Assembly (NCBI GenBank): GCA_001898855.1
Contig: MKVN01000031.1
Coordinates: 1 to 64,000 of the forward strand
From: Micrococcales bacterium 73-13
GTDB taxonomy: Bacteria; Actinomycetota; Actinomycetes; Actinomycetales; Microbacteriaceae
Length of the DNA: 64,000 bases
Direction of reading: 5' to 3'
Shown: in pieces, positions 49,643 to 57,608 of the stretch
Position numbering within the stretch: the first letter of the stretch is position 1
How the letters are laid out: each line of letters starts with the position of its first letter
Notes under the pieces: generated by a model
Database searches by the model: none
What the model was told of the DNA's origin: nothing
What the model saw: only the letters and a program-made list of their open reading frames with translations
Translations under genes and position numbers: made by a program

Positions 49643-50415
49643 GGGTCGCGCGGTTCGCCGAAGGGGAGGCCGACCCGCGCTACGGGATCGTCGACGAGGA
49701 CGAGATCGTCGTCCTCAAGGGCCATCCGCTGCTGCACGGGTACGAGCCGACGGGGGAGCGGGCGGCGCTGGACGACGTCCGGCTGCTCGCGCCGGTCATC
49801 CCGTCGAAGGTGGTCTGCGTCGGCATGAACTACGCAGAGCACCGCGCCGACATGCAGTTCTCCAGCGAGCACGCGGACCGGCCGCTGTTCTTCCTGAAGC
49901 CGTCGACCGCGGTGGTCGGCCCCGGCGATCCGATCCGGATCCCGCCGGTGCCCGGTCGGATCGTGCACGAGATCGAGCTGGCGATCGTGATCCGGCGGGT
50001 CGCCAAGCAGATCCGCAGGGAGGACTGGCAGGACTACGTCTTCGGGTACACCATCGCGAACGACGTCTCGGCGCGCGACGAGATGTTCGCCGACGGCCAG
50101 TGGGCGAGGGCGAAGGGCTTCGACACGTTCTGCCCGATCGGCCCGTGGATCGAGACGGAGCTCGACCCGCTGGCGGGGCTGGAGATCCAGTCCTACGTCG
50201 ACGGCGAACCGCGCCGGCACGGCAACACGGCGAACATGATCTTCGACGTCCCGACCATCCTCGAGCAGGCCGCCGACATCTGGACGCTGCTGCCGGGCGA
50301 CGTAGTGATCACGGGCACGCCGTCGGGCCTCGGCGGCTTCACGGCGGGTCAGACCGTCGACCTGGACATCGAGGGCATCGGCCGGCTGTCGAACCCGGCG
50401 CTGCCGCGCGACTGA
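49639..50415 (+). CDS. Fumarylacetoacetate hydrolase family protein
   Basis: 258 aa from a GTG overlapping the ilvE stop. The FAH fold is marked by VCVGMNYAEHRADM, KPSTAVVGPGDPI, the metal-binding HEIELAIVI (E-x-E) and FGYTIANDVSARDEM. The C-terminus has GDVVITGTPSGLGGF. Family members hydrolyse or decarboxylate C-C bonds of keto acids (for example acylpyruvates or oxaloacetate). Coupling to ilvE is by position only; the substrate is unknown. Confidence 0.88.
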   Translation: MRVARFAEGEADPRYGIVDEDEIVVLKGHPLLHGYEPTGERAALDDVRLLAPVIPSKVVCVGMNYAEHRADMQFSSEHADRPLFFLKPSTAVVGPGDPIRIPPVPGRIVHEIELAIVIRRVAKQIRREDWQDYVFGYTIANDVSARDEMFADGQWARAKGFDTFCPIGPWIETELDPLAGLEIQSYVDGEPRRHGNTANMIFDVPTILEQAADIWTLLPGDVVITGTPSGLGGFTAGQTVDLDIEGIGRLSNPALPRD

Positions 50416-50458
50416 GCTCGCCCGCCGTGATCGACCGCGCCGCTCCGAGGGACCGCCG

Positions 50459-51508
50459 GTGTCGTCGCCGACGGCACGGCGCATGAGCGACGCGGTCCCC
50501 CCGGGTCGGCTGGTCCGGTCGCTGCCCGGGCTCGGGGTCGCGGCGCTCGGCGCCGCGCTCGGCTGGCTCGTGCACCTGGCGCTGCCGTGGTTCCCCTGGC
50601 TGACCGCCTCGCTCGTGCTCGGCGTCCTCGTCGGCTGCCTGCCGCCGCTGCGGCCCGCGCTCGACGGCGCGCTGAAGCCGGGGCTCGGCATCGCGGCGCG
50701 CACGCTGCTGCGCGCCGGCATCGTCGTCCTCGGGCTGAGGCTCTCCCTCGTCGACATCGCCGCGCTCGGCTGGCTCGGGGTGCTCGCGATCGTGGCGATC
50801 GTCGTCGCGTCGTTCCTCGTCACCTGGCTGATCGCCCGAGCGCTCCGGCTGCCCGGCGACGAGCCGGTGCTGGTGGCCGCGGGATTCTCGATCTGCGGCG
50901 TCTCCGCGATCGGCGCCATGAGCGCGGCGCGGCGCTCGCCGGCGCAGGACTCGGGCACGCCGACCGCCCTCGTCACGCTGTACGGCACGCTCGCGATCGT
51001 GGTGCTGCCCGCGCTCGCGGCGGCGCTGCACCTGTCGCCGGCCGCCGCCGGGCAGTGGACCGGCCTCGCCGTCCACGACGTCGGCCAGGTCGTCGCGACG
51101 GCGGGGACGCTCGGCACCGGCGCGCTCGCGGTCGCCGTCGTCGTCAAGCTCACCCGGGTGCTGCTGCTCGCCCCGATGGCCGCGATCGCCGCGATCGGGA
51201 CGCGGCGGGCGGCACGGCGCTCGGGGGAGCAGGGCGGCAGGCTCCCGGCGATCGTGCCGCTGTTCATCGTCGGCTTCCTCGCGATGGTCGTGATCCGCAC
51301 CCTGGTCCCGCTGCCCGAGTGGCTGCTCGCCGCCGCCGATCTCCTGCAGTCGGCGCTGCTGGCGGCGGCGCTCACCGCGATCGGCGCGGGGCTGCGCCTC
51401 GAGCGGCTCGTCCGCTCCGGTCCGCGGGCGCTCGCCGCAGGGGCGCTCTCCTGGCTCGCCATCCTCGTGATGGCGCTCGGCGCGGTCCTGCTGGTCCCGA
51501 TCGGCTGA
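50459..51508 (+). CDS. YeiH/UPF0324 family membrane protein (putative sulfate exporter)
   Basis: 349 aa from a GTG with GAGGGA 6 bp upstream; an in-frame ATG at 50483 is an alternative. About ten membrane helices. LKPGLGIAARTLLRAGIVVLGLRL, FSICGVSAIGAMSAA and VHDVGQVVATAG (parts) are hallmarks of the UPF0324/YeiH family. Physiological substrate uncertain; some members are linked to sulfur compounds. It lies between amino-acid genes and gltX without an evident functional link. Confidence 0.87.
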   Translation: MSSPTARRMSDAVPPGRLVRSLPGLGVAALGAALGWLVHLALPWFPWLTASLVLGVLVGCLPPLRPALDGALKPGLGIAARTLLRAGIVVLGLRLSLVDIAALGWLGVLAIVAIVVASFLVTWLIARALRLPGDEPVLVAAGFSICGVSAIGAMSAARRSPAQDSGTPTALVTLYGTLAIVVLPALAAALHLSPAAAGQWTGLAVHDVGQVVATAGTLGTGALAVAVVVKLTRVLLLAPMAAIAAIGTRRAARRSGEQGGRLPAIVPLFIVGFLAMVVIRTLVPLPEWLLAAADLLQSALLAAALTAIGAGLRLERLVRSGPRALAAGALSWLAILVMALGAVLLVPIG

Positions 51509-51613
51509 TCGTCGGCCGGGTCGAGGGCGCCCTGAATAAGCCGAGACCGCCATACCGCGCCGGCGTCGGCCCCGATACGTTCGGCATGTCTGACCCGCTC
51601 GGAGGTGCTCGTC

Positions 51614-52441
51614 ATGCCCGCACGTCGTTCCGCCCTGCTCGTCGCCGTCGTCGCGGCGCTCGTGGCGCCCGTGCTGCTGTCCGCTCCGGCGCAGGCGGCG
51701 GGACCGGACACCACGGCCGACCTGACGATCACCGAGCTCCAGCCCGGGGTGGAGGGCGGCGACCTGCAGTTCGACATCGAGTGCGGCACGAACGCGACCG
51801 CGGCCGAGATCCTCTACGCCCACAACCTGAGCGTCGGCCCCACCCACTCCTTCAACGTGACGCTCGACGGCAACCAGCAGGGCTCCGACACCCAGTCGGC
51901 GGCCAACTTCGGCGATCCGGGCGAGTCGTTCCAGTTCCAGCTCATGTGCTGGCTGCCAGGCGCTCCGGGGTATCAGGCCTCATCGGTTCAGACCGTGGTC
52001 CTCTACGACTCGGGCGCGGCGGCGGTCGTCCCCGATTCCACGGCCGGCTCTCCGAACTCGATCAGCGGCACCTGCGGCACCGCGGCCGCCGACTCCGTGA
52101 GCTACTCGGCCTGGCTCGACGGGACCACCCCCGTCGACCCCGGCGACTTCCTGTTCTACGCCCTGGGGACCCCGCTCGCGCCGGACGCCTCCTTCGCCGC
52201 CTCCGGCCTGGCCGCGGCGCCGGCCGCCGGGGTCTACCAGTGGGTCGTCGCCTGCAGCCTCGCCGGGGTGCCGGCCGCGTTCCGCTACGGCTCCTTCACC
52301 GTCGCCGCGGGGCTCGCGGTCACCGGCGATGACACCGCCATGCCGATCGGGGCCGCGTTCGCGCTGCTCCTCGTCGGCGCGGGGCTCCTCGCCGCCGGCG
52401 TCGTCGTGTCCCGGCGCCGCCGCGCCGCCGCGCGCGGCTGA
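51614..52441 (+). CDS. Secreted cell-wall-anchored protein with LAVTG sorting signal
   Basis: 275 aa from the ATG at 51614, which has GGAGG 8 bp upstream (a GTG at 51605 overlaps that site). A signal peptide ends APAQAA (about 1-29). The mature region (about 30-233) is probably beta-rich, with four cysteines in CGT/MCW and CGT/ACS contexts that could pair. The C-terminus is a sorting signal: LAVTGDD (234-240), a hydrophobic span and RRRRAAARG. LAxTG is recognised by class E sortases in actinobacteria. Function of the exposed domain is unknown; no sortase gene lies in the window. Confidence 0.82.
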   Translation: MPARRSALLVAVVAALVAPVLLSAPAQAAGPDTTADLTITELQPGVEGGDLQFDIECGTNATAAEILYAHNLSVGPTHSFNVTLDGNQQGSDTQSAANFGDPGESFQFQLMCWLPGAPGYQASSVQTVVLYDSGAAAVVPDSTAGSPNSISGTCGTAAADSVSYSAWLDGTTPVDPGDFLFYALGTPLAPDASFAASGLAAAPAAGVYQWVVACSLAGVPAAFRYGSFTVAAGLAVTGDDTAMPIGAAFALLLVGAGLLAAGVVVSRRRRAAARG

Positions 52442-52442
52442 C

Positions 52443-52458
52443 CCGGAGGCGCCTCCGG
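52443..52458. terminator. Possible terminator after the sortase substrate gene
   Basis: 16-bp perfect palindrome (CCGGAGGC and complement) 2 bp after the stop; it can fold as a 6-bp stem with a GCGC loop. Short and without a T tract. Confidence 0.35.
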
Positions 52459-52510
52459 ACCCGGCTCGGCGCCGGTGCCGGCCGCTCCGCGCGGCCCGTC
52501 GGGCGAAAGC

Positions 52511-52516
52511 TAGAAT
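52511..52516 (+). promoter_or_regulatory. TAGAAT -10 box before gltX
   Basis: TAGAAT ends 8 bp before the GTG at 52525; a leaderless transcript is expected. Confidence 0.5.
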
Positions 52517-52524
52517 CGAGGACC

Positions 52525-54018
52525 GTGCGACTCCCGTTCTCGACCGTGACCGGCTCGGACGTGAAGGTGCGGTTCTGCCCGTCGCCGACCGGGACGCCGC
52601 ACGTCGGCATGGTGCGCACGGCCCTGTTCAACTGGGCGTACGCGCGCCACACCGGGGGCCGGCTGGTGTTCCGCGTCGAGGACACCGACGCCGCGCGCGA
52701 CTCCGAGGAGAGCTACCGGCAGCTGCTCGACGCGCTGAACTGGCTCGGCATCGACTGGGACGAGGGCGTCGAGCGGGGCGGCCCGGACGGGCCGTACCGG
52801 CAGTCGCAGCGCGGCGCGATCTACCGGGAGGTGATCGACCGCCTGCTGGCGGCCGGTCACCTCTACGAGTCGTTCGTCACCCCGGAGGAGATGGAGGCGC
52901 GCAACGTCGCGCTCGGCCGCGACCCGCGCCAGGGCTACGACAACTTCGAGCGGGACCTCACCGAGGAGCAGCGGGCGGCGCTCCGCGCCGAGGGACGGCA
53001 GCCGTCGCTGCGGCTGCGGGTGCCGGACACCGCGTTCACGATCGAGGACCTCATCCGCGGCGAGATCACCTTCCCGCGGGGGTCGTTCACCGACTTCGTC
53101 GTGGTGCGGCCGAACGGCGCGCCGCTCTACACCTTCGTCAACCCGGTCGACGACGCCCTGATGGGCATCACGCACGTGCTGCGCGGCGAGGACATCCTGA
53201 GCTCCACGCCCCGGCAGATCGCGCTCTACCTCGCGCTCATCGACATCGGCGTCACGACGTTCATCCCGCAGTACGCCCACATGCCGCTCGTCTACGGCGA
53301 GGGGGCGAGGAAGCTGTCGAAGCGCGACCCGGAGTCGAACCTGTTCCACCATCGCGACCGCGGCTTCATCCCCGAGGGCCTGCTCAACTACCTCGCGCTG
53401 CTCGGCTGGTCGATCGCACCGGACCGCGACGTGTTCACGCAGGCGGAGCTCGTCGACGCGTTCGACATCCGCGACGTGAACCCGAACCCGGCGCGGTTCG
53501 ACCAGGCGAAGGCCGACGCGATCAACGGCGATCACATCCGCCTGCTCGCGCCCGAGGACTTCGCCGAGCGGCTCGTCCCGTACCTCACCCGCGCCGTCGA
53601 CACCCCCGAGGAGCTCGAGCTGCTGCGCCGGGCCGCTCCGCTCGTCCAGGAGCGCATGACGGTGCTGTCCGAGGCGCGCGGCCTGCTCGGCTTCCTCTTC
53701 GTCGCCGCCGACGAGCTCGAGGTCGAGGCGGACGCGCTGCCGCGCGAGCAGGACCTCGCCGACTACGTCCGCGTGCTGGAGGCGGCACTCGTCTCGCTTC
53801 CGGGCGTGCCCGCCTGGACCACGGCCGAGATCGAGGCCGCGCTGCGCTGCGCGCTCATCGACGGGCTCGGCCTGAAGCCGCGCACCGCGTTCGGCCCGCT
53901 CCGCGCCGCGGTCTCCGGACGCCGCGTCTCGCCGCCGCTGTTCGAGTCGATGGAGCTGCTCGGCCGGGACTCGACCCTCGCCCGCATCCGGCGCCTCCGG
54001 GAGCGCTTCGCGGCGTAG
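52525..54018 (+). CDS. gltX: Glutamate-tRNA ligase
   Basis: 497-aa class I aminoacyl-tRNA synthetase. The HIGH equivalent is [19 protein letters not shown] (in part) and the KMSKS equivalent is [11 protein letters not shown]. It charges tRNA-Glu and, in actinobacteria lacking GlnRS, also tRNA-Gln, which GatCAB then amidates. A tRNA-Gln gene lies 58 bp downstream, in line with that double role; the non-discriminating nature is inferred. The GTG start follows the -10 box. Confidence 0.97.
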   Translation: MRLPFSTVTGSDVKVRFCPSPTGTPHVGMVRTALFNWAYARHTGGRLVFRVEDTDAARDSEESYRQLLDALNWLGIDWDEGVERGGPDGPYRQSQRGAIYREVIDRLLAAGHLYESFVTPEEMEARNVALGRDPRQGYDNFERDLTEEQRAALRAEGRQPSLRLRVPDTAFTIEDLIRGEITFPRGSFTDFVVVRPNGAPLYTFVNPVDDALMGITHVLRGEDILSSTPRQIALYLALIDIGVTTFIPQYAHMPLVYGEGARKLSKRDPESNLFHHRDRGFIPEGLLNYLALLGWSIAPDRDVFTQAELVDAFDIRDVNPNPARFDQAKADAINGDHIRLLAPEDFAERLVPYLTRAVDTPEELELLRRAAPLVQERMTVLSEARGLLGFLFVAADELEVEADALPREQDLADYVRVLEAALVSLPGVPAWTTAEIEAALRCALIDGLGLKPRTAFGPLRAAVSGRRVSPPLFESMELLGRDSTLARIRRLRERFAA

Positions 54019-54036
54019 GGCGATCCCGGGGTTTGC

Positions 54037-54042
54037 TAGACT
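54037..54042 (+). promoter_or_regulatory. TAGACT -10 box upstream of tRNA-Gln
   Basis: TAGACT lies 35 bp before the mature tRNA end, so tRNA-Gln may have its own promoter besides read-through from gltX. Confidence 0.45.
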
Positions 54043-54076
54043 CGCATGTCGGCCCGGGCGACCGGGGCCCGCACTC

Positions 54077-54151
54077 TGGGGTGTGGTGTAATTGGCAACA
54101 CGGCTGATTCTGGTTCAGTTGTTCTTGGTTCGAGTCCAGGCACCCCAGCCA
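54077..54151 (+). tRNA. tRNA-Gln (anticodon CTG)
   Basis: The acceptor stem TGGGGTG pairs with CACCCCA, followed by discriminator G and an encoded CCA (54149-54151). Anticodon loop TTCTGGT gives anticodon CTG. The T arm contains GGTTCGAGTCC. It follows gltX on the same strand. Confidence 0.95.
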
Positions 54152-54184
54152 AAGACTTGCTGATCAGCGGCACGCTCTGCGCCG

Positions 54185-54853
54185 TCAGGCGCCGTGGGTG
54201 ACGTGCTCGCCCGCCTCCGCGGCGATGAACCCGGCGACGTCCGCGAGCTCGGCCATCGAGATCTGGTGACCGAGCCCGGGGTAGACGCGCTCGGTCAGGG
54301 TCGTGTGGGTCGCGAGGAAGTCCGCGGCGGTCGCGACGGCGTGCGCCGGGATGACGGCGTCGAGATCCCCGCGGCCCCAGAACGCCGGCGGTCGGGCGGC
54401 GGCGAGCGGCGAGTCCGCGGGCTGCGGCGCGGCGAGCACGAGGCCCGCGAGCACGACGGGCGCGACGACCCGGTCGGGCCGCGTGCGCAGCAGCTGGGTG
54501 GCCATGAGGCCGCCCTGCGAGAAGCCGATCGGCAGCACCTGCGTGCGCTCGGGGAGCTCGGCGTCGACCCATGCCCAGATCTGCGCGGTCGCCGACTCGA
54601 TCGGGTCCACGCGCACGGCGTCGAGCTGATCGATCGGGAACCATGCGGCGCCGGAAGCGCCCGGGAGCGCGAGCGGCGCACGCAGCGATGCCCAGGGCGC
54701 AGCGAGGCGCAGCGGTTCGACCAGGCCGAGCAGATCGCGTTCGTCCGCGCCGTAGCCGTGCAGCAGCAGCACCGCGACGTCGGCGTCGGGCAGGTCGCTC
54801 GACCAATCCGGCGAGACGATCGCGCGAAGACCGGGCGGGCGAGGGGCGGACAC
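54185..54853 (-). CDS. Alpha/beta hydrolase (carboxylesterase/phospholipase family)
   Basis: 222 aa. LLLHGYGADERDLLGL (29-44) forms the oxyanion region and GFSQGG (110-115) the nucleophile elbow with S112. D163 or D165 in WGRGDLDAVIP and H196 in YPGLGHQIS complete the triad. This is the Abhydrolase_2 pattern of lysophospholipases and short-chain esterases. No signal peptide. Transcribed after the small peptide gene but separated from it by a terminator-like hairpin. Confidence 0.88.
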   Translation of the reverse strand: MSAPRPPGLRAIVSPDWSSDLPDADVAVLLLHGYGADERDLLGLVEPLRLAAPWASLRAPLALPGASGAAWFPIDQLDAVRVDPIESATAQIWAWVDAELPERTQVLPIGFSQGGLMATQLLRTRPDRVVAPVVLAGLVLAAPQPADSPLAAARPPAFWGRGDLDAVIPAHAVATAADFLATHTTLTERVYPGLGHQISMAELADVAGFIAAEAGEHVTHGA

Positions 54854-54872
54854 CCCTCAATCCTGCATCAGG

Positions 54873-54893
54873 CCGGCGACCGCACGTCGCCGG
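54873..54893 (-). terminator. Terminator of the small secreted peptide gene
   Basis: 8-bp perfect stem CCGGCGAC/GTCGCCGG with loop CGCAC, 18 bp beyond the peptide stop and before the hydrolase start. It marks the peptide gene as a separate short transcription unit. Confidence 0.55.
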
Positions 54894-54910
54894 ATGCCCC
54901 TAGGCGGGGA

Positions 54911-55057
54911 TCAGCACCAACCGAACCAGATGCACAGGATCCCGGGGCTCAGCGCCACGGCCTGGCTCTCGGCGGTCTTCGACTGCGCCGTGGCCGGCAA
55001 CGCGATGCCGACCGAGAGGACGGCGATGGCGACTCCAGCAGCGATCTTCTTGAACAC
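54911..55057 (-). CDS. Small secreted peptide precursor with C-terminal cysteine loop (CIWFGWC)
   Basis: 48 aa. The start is a GTG at 55057 with GGGAG 6 bp upstream; a longer ATG frame at 55075 includes that site. Residues 1-24 form a classical signal peptide: KK at 3-4, a hydrophobic core AAGVAIAVLSVGIAL, and a PATA cleavage box. The predicted mature part is 24 aa, from Q25, ending in C42-IWFG-W-C48, two cysteines five residues apart at the very C-terminus. No family was recognised. It has its own promoter (TATAAC on the minus strand at 55145-55140) and terminator, and diverges from a histidine kinase/response regulator pair. A pheromone-like signal or an antimicrobial peptide are the leading readings; both are inference. 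Confidence 0.65.
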   Translation of the reverse strand: MFKKIAAGVAIAVLSVGIALPATAQSKTAESQAVALSPGILCIWFGWC

Positions 55058-55139
55058 GTTAATCTCCCGCAGCATTCGAAGGGCGCTCCCCGGACTGTCG
55101 GCGCGCAGTGCCATGGTGGCAGGAAGGGCCGGAGGCCGC

Positions 55140-55145
55140 GTTATA
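55140..55145 (-). promoter_or_regulatory. TATAAC -10 box of the peptide gene
   Basis: On the minus strand TATAAC lies 83 bp before the GTG. No good -35 sits at the right distance; instead one copy of the 13-bp repeat abuts the box upstream, suggesting control by a regulator. Confidence 0.5.
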
Positions 55146-55158
55146 CGAACGGACACAT
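55146..55158. repeat. 13-bp direct repeat CGAACGGACACAT, copy 1
   Basis: Exact copy of the sequence at 55394-55406. It abuts the -10 box of the peptide promoter, within the spacer region. Confidence 0.6.
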
Positions 55159-55244
55159 TTCGCAGCGGACTCGAACGGGCCTCGTGAGGCGGACAAGAAT
55201 CCCAACCCGCGACGGCGTCCCAGCAGGCTGCGCGGGCTCAGGGT

Positions 55245-55317
55245 CCCCGCTCCCTCGGCATCCGGTCATCGCATCAGCCACCCGAAAGCTGAGTCTCGTC
55301 GGTCGGAGGGAGCGGGG
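55245..55317. repeat. Long-range inverted repeat in the peptide-kinase gap
   Basis: A 12-bp perfect inverted repeat (CCCCGCTCCCTC at 55245-55256, GAGGGAGCGGGG at 55306-55317) encloses 49 bp. The 427-bp gap 55058-55484 holds no convincing gene otherwise: the short frames in it lack ribosome-binding sites. Confidence 0.5.
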
Positions 55318-55393
55318 CCCCGAAGAAGCCGGGTCCCGATTGATTCCTGCGGCTGCGTCCACTATCGCAACGAACGTCCGCGGGCGTCCGATC

Positions 55394-55406
55394 CGAACGG
55401 ACACAT
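55394..55406. repeat. 13-bp direct repeat CGAACGGACACAT, copy 2
   Basis: Identical to copy 1, 248 bp away and in the same orientation. It lies 67 bp upstream of the kinase -10 box, with a small hairpin (CCCCC-AAAT-GGGGG) in between. Confidence 0.6.
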
Positions 55407-55472
55407 CTTGCATCCCCCAAATGGGGGACATTGTCTGACACTCGGTGCCGTGAGATCCCCGAGGCCTCTCAG

Positions 55473-55478
55473 TACCCT
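55473..55478 (+). promoter_or_regulatory. TACCCT -10 box of the histidine kinase gene
   Basis: TACCCT ends 6 bp before the ATG at 55485; a leaderless transcript is expected. Confidence 0.5.
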
Positions 55479-55484
55479 GTTCGC

Positions 55485-56741
55485 ATGACGCCTGCCGCGG
55501 AGAGATGGTTGGGCACCACGAGCCGGTTCCCGAGCGGGCGGACCGCGAAGCTCCTGTTCCTGACCGTCATCGTCGGCCTGGTCGCCCTGGACACCACCGG
55601 CGGGGACTTCGACCTGTCCAGGGCGAGGGCCTGGTTCGACCTGGTCCTGCCCTGGATCCCGCTGTTCGCCGTCCTGATCGGACCGAGGGTCGGAGCGGTC
55701 ACCTGGTTCGCCATGTTCGCCGTGATCATCGCCTTGGGCGCGGACCCGCTGCAGGTCTCGGGCACCGCGCTGCCGACGATGCTCCTCCTCGGACTCTGCG
55801 CCTTCGTCCTGGTCTGGCGCGCGGCGGTGATCCTCACCGCCGGCGTGCTCGTCATGTTCGCGATCGCGGTGCTCGTGAACCCGGCGAAGCTCGGCCTGGC
55901 CGGGGTCATCACCTTCGCGACGTTCATGGTGCTCGCCGCTGCCGCCGGATTCGGACTGAGCCTGCTCAGGTCCCGCCTGGAGCGCAGCGCCAGGCGGGTC
56001 GCGGAGCTGCGCGCCCAGCAGGCTCGCGTGCGGGCGGAGGAGCGGACGCGGCTCGCCTACGAGCTGCACGACATCGTCGCGAACCAGGTCACGCTCATCG
56101 CCATGCAGGCCAGGCGGGCGGAGTTCGCCGACCCGGAGAAGACCGGGCAGATCCTGGAGAACATCGGCAGAGCGGCGGGCCAGACGCTGCAGGACCTCCG
56201 GAGCCTGGTCCTCCTGCTCAAGAGCGAGACCGATGAGGACGATCGGCCGGGGACCGGCTCCGACGACGAGGCGCTGACGCGTCCGGAGCGCGATCCGGCG
56301 ATCCAGGGCGAGGCGGCGTCCCCGACCGGCGGACTCGTGCAGGAGCTCCACCAGGTCGTCGACGAGCTGGAGCAGGCGGGATTCACGGTGCAGGTGGGGC
56401 TCGCGGGCCCGGTCGACGACGCGTCGGCCGGGCTGCGCCAGACTCTCGGCCGCACGCTGCACGAGCTCGGCACGAACGTCCTCAAGCACGGTGACCCGAA
56501 CGGCATCGTCGAGCTGCGCATGGCGTTCACCGGCGACGAGGTGACGCTCAGCGCCTCGAACCAGATCTCCGCCGCGACCCCGATCTTCTCCTCGGGTACC
56601 GGGCTCGAGGCGATGCGCGCGCGCTGCGACGTCTTCGGCGGACACCTCGCGACCTTCGCCGAGGGAGGTCGCTGGACCACGTCGGTCTCGTTCCCGACGG
56701 CTCGCCCGCTCGCGCTCACGCCGTCGGAGGGGACGTCTTGA
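55485..56741 (+). CDS. Sensor histidine kinase, NarL/DesK type (HisKA_3), six membrane spans
   Basis: 418 aa from the ATG after the -10 box. Six hydrophobic segments (about 22-38, 52-66, 70-84, 96-112, 113-132, 138-160) with very short loops form the sensor, so the input is likely felt in or at the membrane. A coiled stretch (about 162-188) leads to the HisKA_3 box RLAYELHDIVANQ with phosphoacceptor H195; the position usually occupied by a second His of ELHDxVAH is Asn. The ATP domain is short: TLHELGTNVLKHGDP and GTGLEAMRARC. The stop overlaps the regulator start (TTGA). Divergent from the small peptide gene. Confidence 0.88.
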   Translation: MTPAAERWLGTTSRFPSGRTAKLLFLTVIVGLVALDTTGGDFDLSRARAWFDLVLPWIPLFAVLIGPRVGAVTWFAMFAVIIALGADPLQVSGTALPTMLLLGLCAFVLVWRAAVILTAGVLVMFAIAVLVNPAKLGLAGVITFATFMVLAAAAGFGLSLLRSRLERSARRVAELRAQQARVRAEERTRLAYELHDIVANQVTLIAMQARRAEFADPEKTGQILENIGRAAGQTLQDLRSLVLLLKSETDEDDRPGTGSDDEALTRPERDPAIQGEAASPTGGLVQELHQVVDELEQAGFTVQVGLAGPVDDASAGLRQTLGRTLHELGTNVLKHGDPNGIVELRMAFTGDEVTLSASNQISAATPIFSSGTGLEAMRARCDVFGGHLATFAEGGRWTTSVSFPTARPLALTPSEGTS

Positions 56742-57397
56742 TCGGAGTGCTCATCGTCGACGACGAGGCGATGACGCGGGAGGCGCTGCGGGACTACCTC
56801 TCGGCCGACCCGACGCTGGAGGTGGTCGGGGAGGCCGCCGACGGACAGGTGGCCATCCGCCAGGCCGCCGTCCTCCGCCCCGACGTCGTCCTGATGGACA
56901 TGCAGATGCCGGTGCTCGACGGCGTGGCGGCGACCGCCGCCATCCATGCGGAGCATCCCGAGATCCGGATCATCGGGCTGACCACGTTCTCGACCGACCG
57001 ATACGTGACCCCGCTCCTCCGCGCCGGCGCCTCGGGATATCTCGTCAAGGACACCCGTCCCCGCGACGTCCTCGCGGCGATCCATGCCGCGCTGTCGGGC
57101 GAGTCGGTGCTCTCCCCGGAGGTGACGCGGCACGTGGTCGCGGGCCTGCGCGAGTCCGTCCCCGCGGTCACCGCTCGCGACGAGGCGATCGCCTCGCTCT
57201 TCACCGACAAGGAGCTCCAGGTCATCGAGCTCCTCGCGCGCGGACTCGGCAACCGGGAGATGGCGGAGTCGCTCCACGTGGCGGAGTCCACCGTGAAGGC
57301 CCGGCTCGTGAAGATCGCGGCCAAGCTGGGCGTGCACGACCGCGTCCAGATCCTCGTGCTCGCCGTCGTGCACGGCCTGGTGGACCTGCGGGGCTGA
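56738..57397 (+). CDS. LuxR/NarL-type response regulator
   Basis: 219 aa from a TTG overlapping the kinase stop as TTGA, which fixes the start. Receiver domain with VDDEAM (8-13), phosphoacceptor D54 in LMDMQMPVLDG and K in YLVKDTRP. The C-terminal LuxR helix-turn-helix has FTDKELQVIELLARGLGNREMAE and STVKARLVKIAAKLGVHDR (in part). A cognate pair with the kinase upstream. Likely targets are the promoters carrying CGAACGGACACAT, which is inference. Confidence 0.93.
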   Translation: MIGVLIVDDEAMTREALRDYLSADPTLEVVGEAADGQVAIRQAAVLRPDVVLMDMQMPVLDGVAATAAIHAEHPEIRIIGLTTFSTDRYVTPLLRAGASGYLVKDTRPRDVLAAIHAALSGESVLSPEVTRHVVAGLRESVPAVTARDEAIASLFTDKELQVIELLARGLGNREMAESLHVAESTVKARLVKIAAKLGVHDRVQILVLAVVHGLVDLRG

Positions 57398-57512
57398 CGG
57401 GACCGCGCCGGGCGGTGCCGGCCGGATGGCCTCGGTCGCATGGACGACCACGGGGCGGTCGGGGTGACCGCGGGATCTCGCGGGACGATCCCGACACGGC
57501 CGCGCCAGAGAT

Positions 57513-57523
57513 GGACACTTTCG
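57513..57523. repeat. Degenerate copy of the 13-bp repeat upstream of the giant gene
   Basis: GGACACTTTCG resembles GGACACATTTCG (copy 1 with its right flank) with one base missing. It lies in the 211-bp gap 57398-57608, 34 bp before a TACGCT -10 box. The gap also has an inverted repeat TGGCC-TAACCT-GGCCA (57529-57544) and no gene. Confidence 0.25.
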
Positions 57524-57556
57524 GTCAATGGCCTAACCTGGCCAGCCGTCGCCCAA

Positions 57557-57562
57557 TACGCT
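57557..57562 (+). promoter_or_regulatory. TACGCT -10 box upstream of the giant membrane/surface protein gene
   Basis: TACGCT lies 46 bp before the ATG at 57609; the GAGGAG ribosome-binding site (57596-57601) falls in the resulting leader. Confidence 0.45.
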
Positions 57563-57608
57563 CGTCTGGATGCCGCTGCCCGAGCGGACATCTCCGAGGA
57601 GCGCCCCG

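Noticed and set aside
55141..55431. 96-codon minus-strand frame in the peptide-kinase gap
   Set aside because: No ribosome-binding site, no signal peptide or domain. Its MCP/CPF-like ends come from the 13-bp DNA repeat rather than from protein conservation.
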